Positions 53,735 to 61,134 of a stretch of DNA of 64,000 nt are shown here, one piece after another. Position 1 is the first letter of the stretch, and every line of letters begins with the position of its first letter. The notes beneath the pieces were generated by a model, which had not been told where the DNA came from, did not search any database, and was given only the letters and a program-made list of their open reading frames with translations. The translations under genes were made by a program, and so were the position numbers. This DNA is from Oerskovia jenensis (GTDB lineage: Bacteria; Actinomycetota; Actinomycetes; Actinomycetales; Cellulomonadaceae). Where the stretch lies: assembly GCF_016907235.1 (NCBI RefSeq), contig NZ_JAFBBO010000001.1, positions 1,488,001 to 1,552,000 on the forward strand, given 5' to 3'.

Positions 53735-56374
53735 ATGGGGGCAGTGAGCGCGACGCCAGTCCGTCTGCACGGCGCACCTCGCCCGCCTCACCTCGAGCTC
53801 GTGCGGGAGCGACTCGTGGACCGGCTCGACGCCGACGCGGCCCTGCGAGTCGTCCGTGGCCCCTCGGGCGGCGGGAAGACCTCGCTCCTGGCCGAGTGGG
53901 CCCGACGGCGGGGAGCGGAAGGGGTCTGGATCGCGACGGCACCCGGCACGACCCGGACCGAGCTCTGGCGCACCGTCGCTCGTCGGGCCACCCAGTCCGG
54001 GCTGTTGCGCTCGGAGACGACGATCGGCCTCGACGAGCTGACGACCGCCGCCCTGACCGTTCGGCTCGCCGAGGCGTTCCTCACGGTCCGCGGCGAGGTG
54101 CTCGTCGTCGTCGACGACTACCAGAACGTGCGGGACGACGAGGTGCACGAGGACGTCCTCACCCTGCTGCGCGCCTGCCCGAACCTGTCGGTCGCGCTCG
54201 CGACGACCACGAGCTCGATGCTCGAGGCCCCCGTCGTGGGCCTCGAGCTGAGCCGCACCGTGATCACCGCCGACCAGCTCCCGCTCACGCTCGACGAGAC
54301 CGCGCGGATGCTGCGCCAGGTCGGCGCGGACCTCGACCCGACGACGACGCACGTGAGCACGGGCGGACAACCCCTGTACCTGAGGGTCGCGATGCTCGCC
54401 GCCGAGCTCGCCGGCTCGCACGGCACCCCGGCCCACGTGCAGGTCGCCGACGAGCTGCTCCGGGCTGCGGTCGACAAGCAGCTCCAGGGCCCTGCACGAC
54501 ACCGGCTCGAGGCGTTCCTCACGCGGTGCGTCGTCCCCGAGATCCTGACCGGGGACCTCGCGGTGGCCCTGACGCTCGACCCGGACGCTCCCGAGCTCCT
54601 GTCGGACCTCGAGGCACGCGGCCTCGGCACGTGGGAACGGCGACCCACGGGACTCGTCTTCGTGCTCTTCCCCGTCGTGCGGTCCCTCCTCCTGGAGACG
54701 TTCCGGGTCGAGGACCCGGAGGCGTCCCGCGTGGTCGAAGCGGCGACCGCTCGGTGGTACCTCCAGCACGGCTACCCGGTCGAGGCCGTCCGGCACGCGG
54801 TGACGGCAGGCGACCTCTCGATCGCCTCGGCCGCGGTGTCCCGCTACTGGACCCAGGTCTTCGAGGAACGCACGATCGCGCAGCTCGACGTCCTGCGGGC
54901 GGTCCCGGTCGCCGAGCTGCGCCCCTGGCCCCTGCTCGCCGGCGCGCTCGCCCGTCACTACGACGCCATCCCCGGCGGGCGGGACGAGGCGATCGAGCTC
55001 TACCACGCGGCGCTCGCAGGGCTGCGGGTCGCACCGCGCCCCGCGACCCCGGGCGAGCGCGTGGCGCTCGAGGTCCTCGAGAGCCTCACGCTGCGGTCGA
55101 CGGGCTCGGCCGAGCGCGCGCTCTACCCGGCCCGTCGCGCGAACCGCATGCTGAACGAGCTCCGGGTCACCGAACGTCGCACCATGGCGCGCGACCTGCC
55201 GCGGCTGCGCGCCGAGATCGCGCGCTCGATGCTCCGCGGCGGGGCCGTGAGCGAGTCCCTCCTGGTCCTGGACGACCTCGCCGACTCCTCGGGGGACGCC
55301 CAGGGTGACCCGTCCATGCTGCACGGCCTCACGCTGCGCGCTGTCGCGCACGCCGTCCACGGCAACATCCCCGAGGCCCGGCGGGACCTCGCCGTCGTCG
55401 ACGCGTCGCGGTACGAGGAGAGCGCCCCACGGCGCAGCCAGGACCTCTACCACCTGGCACACGCGCTCGTCCGCATCGAACGGTTCGACGCGCGGGGCGC
55501 GCAGGTCCACCTGGACGCGATGCGCCCCTCCCTCTCGACCCTCGAGTCTCGTCCGCAGTTCGCACTGGCCCAGGCGTCGGTCGACCTCCTGACGTTCGAG
55601 CCGGCGCTCGGCGCCGAGCGGCTGCGACGGTACATCGAGTCGGAGCGTGGCCGGCAGCGGATCTCCGTCCGGGACAGCGACCAGCTCGGCTATGCCGCGG
55701 GTCTGCTCGACCTCGCCCGGGGACGCCTGGGGGCGGTCCACTCGACCCTCCGGGGCGCTTCGCCGTCGTCCGAGAGCGCCCCGCTCCTGCGCGCCCACCT
55801 CGCGCTGCTCACCGAGTCCTGGCAGGTCGCGCGAGACGTCCTGGTCGAGCACACCCCGCCGGTCGACGCGTCCCCGCGCCTGCGGGTCGCGCACTCGCTG
55901 CTCCTCGCGGCCGCGCTCGTGAACGGCACGGACGAGTCCCATGCGTGCGACGCGCTCGGGAAGTTCGCGGCCGTCGCCGACGACCGCCAGCTGCTCTTCG
56001 CCCTCGTCCTCCCACCGCGCCGGGAGCTCGGGGCCCTCGTCGACCTGGCCGCGCGCAGCAAGGACAGGACGGCCCAGCGGGTCCTCGCGGCCGCGGGCCC
56101 CGTCCCGGAGAGGTTCGCCGCGATGGTGGGCTTCCCGCAGGCACTGACGGATCGCGAGATCGTGGTGCTCGACAGCCTGCGGCGGCACGCGACCGCGGCC
56201 GAGATCTCGCTGAGCCTGACCGTCTCGATCAACACCGTCAAGAGCCAGCTCCGGTCGGTCTACCGCAAGCTGGGGGTGCGTCGCCGGGAGGACGCGCTCG
56301 CGAAGGGGATCGATCTCGGGCTCATCGTGGCCGACCACGTCGACCCGGCCTCGGCTCGCAGCGACCGGTGGTGA
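53735..56374 (+). CDS. Large ATP-binding LuxR-family regulator (MalT/LAL type)
   Basis: An 879-residue STAND-type regulator. Walker A VVRGPSGGGKTSLLAEW at residues 40-56, Walker B EVLVVVDDYQNV near 121-132, a winged-helix-like part, then about 450 residues of helical repeats (TPR-like, Ala/Leu/Arg-rich) and a C-terminal LuxR DNA-binding domain: LTDREIVVLDSLRRHATAAE then LSLTVSINTVKSQLRSVYRK LGV. It is likely to work as an ATP-switched oligomer. Its target is unknown; flagellar and sigma-like genes lie downstream. AGGAGG is 6 bases before the ATG. Confidence 0.9.
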   Translation: MGAVSATPVRLHGAPRPPHLELVRERLVDRLDADAALRVVRGPSGGGKTSLLAEWARRRGAEGVWIATAPGTTRTELWRTVARRATQSGLLRSETTIGLDELTTAALTVRLAEAFLTVRGEVLVVVDDYQNVRDDEVHEDVLTLLRACPNLSVALATTTSSMLEAPVVGLELSRTVITADQLPLTLDETARMLRQVGADLDPTTTHVSTGGQPLYLRVAMLAAELAGSHGTPAHVQVADELLRAAVDKQLQGPARHRLEAFLTRCVVPEILTGDLAVALTLDPDAPELLSDLEARGLGTWERRPTGLVFVLFPVVRSLLLETFRVEDPEASRVVEAATARWYLQHGYPVEAVRHAVTAGDLSIASAAVSRYWTQVFEERTIAQLDVLRAVPVAELRPWPLLAGALARHYDAIPGGRDEAIELYHAALAGLRVAPRPATPGERVALEVLESLTLRSTGSAERALYPARRANRMLNELRVTERRTMARDLPRLRAEIARSMLRGGAVSESLLVLDDLADSSGDAQGDPSMLHGLTLRAVAHAVHGNIPEARRDLAVVDASRYEESAPRRSQDLYHLAHALVRIERFDARGAQVHLDAMRPSLSTLESRPQFALAQASVDLLTFEPALGAERLRRYIESERGRQRISVRDSDQLGYAAGLLDLARGRLGAVHSTLRGASPSSESAPLLRAHLALLTESWQVARDVLVEHTPPVDASPRLRVAHSLLLAAALVNGTDESHACDALGKFAAVADDRQLLFALVLPPRRELGALVDLAARSKDRTAQRVLAAAGPVPERFAAMVGFPQALTDREIVVLDSLRRHATAAEISLSLTVSINTVKSQLRSVYRKLGVRRREDALAKGIDLGLIVADHVDPASARSDRW

Positions 56375-56501
56375 CACCCGCCGGCCGTGAGGGTTCGCGG
56401 CTGCGCTGACCACGGAGGCGTCCGCCGCACGGGCGGCACGCGGGTGCGGGGCATGGGGGCGTGGGCCCCGCAGAGGGCCACCGACCCGCGCGCCGGACGG
56501 G

Positions 56502-57101
56502 TCAGACGAGGTCGTCGACGATCCTGGCCGCAGCCCTCGTCCGTTCGTGCGACTCGCCGTCGTCGATCTGCAGGCCGGCCGCCACGAGCGCCGCCCTGCG
56601 GAGCCAGGAGAAGACGACCAGGACCGGGTACGTGTCCTCGCCGACGTAGACGCGGCGCCGCCAGGACGCCCAGGCGACCACGCGGGCCAGCACGGGGACC
56701 GGGTCGTCGAGCTCGTTGGCCCGGTGCGCGACGTTCTCCCAGCCGTGCTCGGCGTCGCTCATGAGCTGTGCCCCCTCGCGCCCCAGCGGGCGGGCGAGCG
56801 CCGCGAGACCGATGTCCTCCCGGATCTCGGTGGCCTCGGTCGGGACGAGGTCCAGACCGTCGCGGTAGGTCCCGAACGTCGTGGGGTCGACGTGCCGCCA
56901 GGGGTCGCTGTCCGGGAGCGAGTCGAGGAGGTCCGTGAGCGCCCCCGCGAGGAGCGACAGCGCACGCAGCCGATGCTCGAGAGCCTGGGCCCGCATCGCC
57001 TCGAGGTCGGCGACACGGTCGTACGGATCGATCAAGGGTTCGACCAGCCCGACGGCCCACGCCGCCCAGGTGGTGTCGTCCCACGGGGCCGAGGTCGTCA
57101 T
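56502..57101 (-). CDS. Protein of unknown function
   Basis: A 199-residue soluble protein, rich in Ala, Leu, Asp and Trp, apparently all-helical. Segments: WAAWAVGLVEPLIDPYDRV, RLRALSLLAGALTDLLDSLP and VARVVAWASWRRRVYVGEDT. No signal peptide or membrane helix and no family recognised. Codon bias supports it strongly. Its ATG overlaps the stop of a possible small upstream ORF. It ends converging on the LuxR gene 127 bases away. Confidence 0.65.
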   Translation of the reverse strand: MTTSAPWDDTTWAAWAVGLVEPLIDPYDRVADLEAMRAQALEHRLRALSLLAGALTDLLDSLPDSDPWRHVDPTTFGTYRDGLDLVPTEATEIREDIGLAALARPLGREGAQLMSDAEHGWENVAHRANELDDPVPVLARVVAWASWRRRVYVGEDTYPVLVVFSWLRRAALVAAGLQIDDGESHERTRAAARIVDDLV

Positions 57102-57242
57102 CGCGGGCTCGCCTCGGTGCGTCGTCGACCGTCGTCAACCGGGGGGCGCGGACGGTCCGACGAGCACGAGCCCTTCGGGCGTCCGTCCGAGGCACGACCC
57201 GTCGTCGAGGACGGTGCGCAGGTCCAGCCGCCCATGCTCCAC
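57098..57242 (-). other. Possible small ORF(s) upstream of the 56502-57101 gene
   Basis: Two overlapping readings: an ATG at 57235 after AGGAGGTGG gives 45 codons whose TGA overlaps the next ATG (ATGA), and a GTG at 57242 gives 35 codons (GRLDLRTVLDDGSCLGRTPE in its middle) ending at 57135. Both have high GC at third positions. I cannot decide whether either is translated. Confidence 0.3.
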
Positions 57243-57487
57243 CTCCTGCTCGTCTGCGTGTCCGCGCCCAGGTCGGCGAGCGATCGCCGACGCGGAAGTG
57301 TATCCATCACCGGCACCGGCACAGAAGGGGCGGACGACACGAATCGCCGCCCGCACGGGTGAATTATGGACCCCGTGCCGCGGCAAGTCCCAGCATGGCA
57401 CCACCTATAGCACCAGCGAGGGTGAACTCCGGTGTGAAAACCGTGTTCAGACGTGAAAGTAGTGCGAAGCGGCCGCATGCTGAGGGC
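57102..57487. other. 386-base divergent gap before the sigma-like gene
   Basis: Apart from the possible small ORFs, it holds an AT-rich patch (57355-57475) that must contain the sigma-like promoter. TATAG occurs at 57406-57410 and GTGTGAAAACCG near 57431-57442, with GTGAA repeated. No flagellar sigma-28 consensus (TAAA-N15-GCCGATAA) was found. GAGGG precedes the ATG at 57488. Confidence 0.45.
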
Positions 57488-58444
57488 ATGAACGTGCGGC
57501 CCCCATCCGGCACGTGCCCGGACCGGGCACGTCAAGCGCGCTCCCTGCGTGCCGCGGAGGAGCCGCCCCTCGACGACGACCACGAAGCGCCTTCCGACGC
57601 GATGCGCTCGGACGTCGCGCGCATCGTGGGGCTCGACGACGACGCCCGCTACGACGCGGAGGTCTCCACCTTCATCGCCGGCCACCGCGACCACTGGCGA
57701 CGTATCGCCGCCAGGCTGTGCCGCACGAACTCGGTGCCGGTCGCCCAGCACCTCGAGGACGTCGAGGCGATCGTCACGGAGACCGTCTGGGAGATGCTCG
57801 AGCGGTCGAGGCAGGACCCGACCTACCTCGCCACCATGCGCTCGTTCCTGGCCATCGTCGTCTACACCGCGCGCCCCAAGGTCCGGTCGTTCGTGGATCA
57901 CACGACCGCGCCCGCGTCGGGCATGGTCTCGGCCCAGCGGCGTCGCCGCGAGCTGGCCCGCACCCGCGCCGAGCTCGCAGCCCTGCGTGGCACGGTCCCG
58001 ACGGTGCAGGAGGCCGTGCAGGCGACCAACGACCGGCTCGGCGCTCAACGTTCCGACGTCGTGCGTCAGGGGATGGTCGTCACCGAGGCCGACGAGCTCG
58101 CCCTGTCCGGCGCGCTCTCGTTCGACGAGGACCTCGACTCCCACCGTCTCGTCCAGGACGACCTCGACTGCGTGCTGCACCCGGTCGAGGCCCCCACCCT
58201 GGTGCGCTCGGTGGTCGACGCGGCCCAGGCCGAGAACCCGACACGGGGCAGGGTCGCCGCCCTGTGGATGGCCGAGGCGTACGGCAGCGGCCCGCTTCCG
58301 GGGCAGGACACGGTCGTGTGGATCTCGCGGACCCTGGGCCTGCCTCGCCGGAGCACCGCGGCGCACATCGACCGGGTCCGCGAGCTGGCCGCCACCCGCC
58401 TGCGCGCGATGGGCATCGGTACCGACCTCCTGGAGACGGCGTGA
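57488..58444 (+). CDS. Divergent sigma-70-family-like regulator
   Basis: A 318-residue cytoplasmic protein not assigned to a named family. Residues 60-140 resemble sigma region 2 (HLEDVEAIVTETVWEMLERS, then FLAIVVYTARPKVRSFVDHT). Residues 150-215 look like region 3 (RRRRELARTRAELAALRG, TVPTVQEAVQATNDRLG, then SFDEDLD). Residues 250-310 look like region 4 with a helix-turn-helix (VWISRTLGLPRRSTAAHIDR). Key region 2 residues are poorly kept, so it may be a degenerate or specialised sigma factor. It is followed after 153 bases by a membrane protein that could be its regulator. Confidence 0.5.
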   Translation: MNVRPPSGTCPDRARQARSLRAAEEPPLDDDHEAPSDAMRSDVARIVGLDDDARYDAEVSTFIAGHRDHWRRIAARLCRTNSVPVAQHLEDVEAIVTETVWEMLERSRQDPTYLATMRSFLAIVVYTARPKVRSFVDHTTAPASGMVSAQRRRRELARTRAELAALRGTVPTVQEAVQATNDRLGAQRSDVVRQGMVVTEADELALSGALSFDEDLDSHRLVQDDLDCVLHPVEAPTLVRSVVDAAQAENPTRGRVAALWMAEAYGSGPLPGQDTVVWISRTLGLPRRSTAAHIDRVRELAATRLRAMGIGTDLLETA

Positions 58445-58597
58445 ACACGGTCCCCCGCCCGTGCCCCGCTGCTTCGAGCGCGGGCACGGCGCCCCACGGT
58501 GCGAGCACGTCGCGCCGAGGTGTGCCCGCACCGCCGCACCACCGCCGTGTCCACGGCCGTACCAGCCTGCACGCCCGTGGGCAGGAGAGAACGCTGT

Positions 58598-59872
58598 ATG
58601 TCTGACGCCCGTCCTGCGCGCCGCCCCATCGAGGTCGACGCACTTTCCGGTCTCGCCGCCCTGCCCGCACACGCCCGTGAGCTCGCGATCGCCGAGTTCG
58701 TGGCCTCGCGCGCCGTCGAGCTCGCCCGCGAGGCACGACGCGTCGTGCGGACCCATCGGGTGGCCCCCGCCGATCGCCCGGCAGCGCACGACGCCGTGAC
58801 GACCGCCCAGCAGGCCCTGCTGCGGGACGTCGCAGCGGGGCGACGGAGCGTCGATCCTCGGAGCTGGACGCCCACCGTGCGTGCGGAGTCGATGCGAGCG
58901 GTCCACCGGTCGGCCGCCCAGGGCGTCTTCGCCGTGGCCCCCTACCGGCAGCGCCTCGCGGCGCAGCGCGCGACCCTGCTCGCGGTGCGCGAGAACGCGA
59001 CCGCCGGCGTCCCGGTCGCTCCCGGACCGACCGCGGCCACCGTCCGCCCGCTCGGGGCTCCGTCGACCGTCGCACCGCTCGCCGTCGCCCCGGAGGACGT
59101 CGCCCCGGTGCGGGTCGTGAGGGCGCCGGCCGGGCTCGTGGCCACCACGCACGCCGGACCGTCGGGGCCCCCTCGACACGCCCGCCGACCGGTCACGGTC
59201 CTCGGCCGCGCCGAGATCCCTCGACGTTCCCTGCGGTGGAGCACCGCCGCCCTGCTGTCGACCGTGACCATCGTGGTCGGAGCGGCGGTCGCCCCGGCGG
59301 AGGAGCGCCCCGCGGACGGGACGAGCACGTCGAACGTCTCGTTCGTCGACCGCCTCACGATGCCCATCGCCGGTCTGTGGGACAACCTCGTCGGAGGTGG
59401 CAAGGTCAAGGACCCCGAAGCGGTCGTCCCCGTCCCCGTCGTCTCCCCCACGCCCACCGCACCCCCGGTGCAGCAGCCCCCGGCTCCCACCGCGAAGGAG
59501 ACGCCCGTCGCCCCCGCCGTGCCCGTGGCTCCCCCTGCGCCCGCCGCGCCCGTTGTCCCGGGCGCCGGGACGAACCGGTCGCCGGCCCCGCCCGAGGGCG
59601 GTCGCCACGGCAACGGCAGCGGCTGGCACGACCACGACGACATGGGCCGCGGCGAGTGGCACGAGCGCGACGACGAGGACGACGACCGGGACGACGACGA
59701 CGATCGGCGCGGCGACGGGCACGGACGGGACGAGCAACGAGGGCAGGGGCGGGACGACGACCGAGGCGACCGGCACCGCTCGCGTGACGGGTCGGACAGG
59801 TCGCGGGGTCGGGTCAGGAAGGTCGGCGAACGCCGTCACAGCCGCCAGGGCGCGGGGGTCCCGCGCGCCTAG
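58598..59872 (+). CDS. Single-pass membrane protein with Asp/His/Arg-rich external tail
   Basis: A 424-residue protein. Residues 1-130 are a helical cytoplasmic domain (ARELAIAEFVASRAVELARE, PYRQRLAAQRATLLAVREN); 131-213 is a Pro/Ala linker; a transmembrane helix spans about 214-234; 277-333 is Pro/Val/Ala-rich; 336-416 is almost only Asp, His, Arg, Gly and Glu (WHDHDDMGRGEWHERDDEDD). The layout (N-in, C-out) resembles an anti-sigma factor or RsgI-type sensor; the tail could bind metal ions. GCAGGAG lies 8 bases before the ATG. Function unknown. Confidence 0.6.
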   Translation: MSDARPARRPIEVDALSGLAALPAHARELAIAEFVASRAVELAREARRVVRTHRVAPADRPAAHDAVTTAQQALLRDVAAGRRSVDPRSWTPTVRAESMRAVHRSAAQGVFAVAPYRQRLAAQRATLLAVRENATAGVPVAPGPTAATVRPLGAPSTVAPLAVAPEDVAPVRVVRAPAGLVATTHAGPSGPPRHARRPVTVLGRAEIPRRSLRWSTAALLSTVTIVVGAAVAPAEERPADGTSTSNVSFVDRLTMPIAGLWDNLVGGGKVKDPEAVVPVPVVSPTPTAPPVQQPPAPTAKETPVAPAVPVAPPAPAAPVVPGAGTNRSPAPPEGGRHGNGSGWHDHDDMGRGEWHERDDEDDDRDDDDDRRGDGHGRDEQRGQGRDDDRGDRHRSRDGSDRSRGRVRKVGERRHSRQGAGVPRA

Positions 59873-59988
59873 CCGACGCGAACGACCGGTCGGGACGAGC
59901 GCCGACGCCTCACGCACGGCTGCCGAGAGCTCCTGAGGCTCGGCGGGTGCTGCGGCGCGTCGTCGAGGACCCTGGAGGCGTCGAGGGC

Positions 59989-60225
59989 TCAGGAGGCCGG
60001 GCGCAGCGCGAGCAGGGCGCGCACCTCGTCGGCGCTCCCGTCGCCCGCGACCGCGGCACGGTTGCCCTCGGCCACCTGGTCGACGATCTCCGCGCGGTGG
60101 ATGCGCACGTCCCGGGGAGCCTCGATCCCGATCCGCACACCGTCACGTCCTGCGGAGACCACCGTCAGGACGATGTCCTCGCCGACGAGTATCCGCTCGC
60201 CCACCTTGCGCCCCAGCACCAGCAT
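59989..60225 (-). CDS. csrA: Carbon storage regulator CsrA
   Basis: Small RNA-binding translational regulator (78 aa). MLVLGRKVGERILVGEDI, GVRIGIEAPRDVRIHRAEI are the conserved CsrA strands. In Gram-positives with flagella it usually controls flagellin translation with FliW. The last ~25 residues are an extension beyond the ~60-residue core. AGGAGG lies 6 bases before the ATG at 60225. It follows the FlhF-like gene on the same strand. Confidence 0.94.
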   Translation of the reverse strand: MLVLGRKVGERILVGEDIVLTVVSAGRDGVRIGIEAPRDVRIHRAEIVDQVAEGNRAAVAGDGSADEVRALLALRPAS

Positions 60226-60294
60226 CGACGTCCTCCTGACGTTCACGCATGTCGTCCTGACCTTCCGCGACCACCTATGCGGGCCGTCCGCCCC

Positions 60295-61134
60295 TCAGCC
60301 CGCGTCCCACCCCTCGAGCAGCCCGAGGAGCTGGACGGTCTCCGGGGTCCGGGTCGCCGATCGCCCGACCACGACCATGGCGTGCACGTGCACGACCCCG
60401 CGCAGGGCATCGACCCAGGCCGCGGTGTCGGCGTGCTTGCGCGAGGCGTCGACGACGACCCACACCTGTTCGGGCGCGATCTCGTCGAGCACCCTGAGCC
60501 CGTCGACGAGGTCGGTCGCGACGCCGACGGCGACCGCGGTCGCGGTGCCGGCGTGCACACCGCGCGCCCGTGCCTCGGTCGCGCCGCGCCGGTCGACGAC
60601 CCGGGGGGACTCGCCGTCGAGCGCGAGCCCTGCCGTGCCCGTCAGGAGACCGAGGCGCCCGCGCATCGCTCGCGCCACGGCGACGGCGTCCCCACCCAGC
60701 CCGACGAGCGCGACGAGGTCCCCGGGGGCCCTCGACGGACCGGTCTCCCTCGGACCGCGGGCGGGTTCGGGGAGTGCGGTCTCGGCGATCAGCTCGTCGA
60801 GCATCGCGGCGAACCCGTCGCCCCCGGTCGACACCTCGAGGTCCTGCGGACGGGACGGCTCGAGCCGGTCGGCGTCGTCGGCGTCGTCGAGCAGCGCGGC
60901 GATGCCCGCCCGGCGGGCGGCCGGGAACTGGACCGCGTGCTCGGTCGCGCGGGGCGGGACCGGGGACGCGACCTCGACCACGGCCTCGTAGTGCTGCCGG
61001 CCGAAGAGCCCCTTGATGCCACCGGTGATGATCCGCTCTGCGGACACGATGCGCACGTCGGGGCCGTGCTCCCGCCGCGCCTGGTCGAGGATCGCCTCGA
61101 GGGTGTCACCCGCGAGCCGCAATCGCCGGGGCAT
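60295..61134 (-). CDS. FlhF-like flagellar protein lacking the GTPase P-loop
   Basis: A 279-residue protein placed between flhA and csrA where flhF normally lies. Residues 8-55 match the FlhF N-terminal domain (LEAILDQARREHGPDVRIVS, IKGLFGRQHYEAVVEV). The SRP-type GTPase region is reduced: at the P-loop position it reads LVALVGLGGDAVAVARAM (residues 140-157) with no GKT, and later G motifs are weak (VWVVVDASRKH). It thus probably cannot hydrolyse GTP. Its ATG lies 29 bases inside the flhA 3' end. Confidence 0.65.
   Translation of the reverse strand: MPRRLRLAGDTLEAILDQARREHGPDVRIVSAERIITGGIKGLFGRQHYEAVVEVASPVPPRATEHAVQFPAARRAGIAALLDDADDADRLEPSRPQDLEVSTGGDGFAAMLDELIAETALPEPARGPRETGPSRAPGDLVALVGLGGDAVAVARAMRGRLGLLTGTAGLALDGESPRVVDRRGATEARARGVHAGTATAVAVGVATDLVDGLRVLDEIAPEQVWVVVDASRKHADTAAWVDALRGVVHVHAMVVVGRSATRTPETVQLLGLLEGWDAG

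Noticed and set aside
57431-57450. A Rex site in GTGTGAAAACCGTGTTCAGA
   Set aside because: Only the left half fits; the right half TTCAGA breaks the TCACA arm.
57488-58444. Calling this gene the flagellar sigma factor FliA
   Set aside because: Region 2.3/2.4 residues and overall spacing do not match FliA, and no sigma-28 promoter was seen before the flagellar genes here. Only a general sigma-like resemblance is supported.
60295-61134. Annotating a normal FlhF GTPase
   Set aside because: The P-loop GKT and other G motifs are absent, so only FlhF-like is justified.
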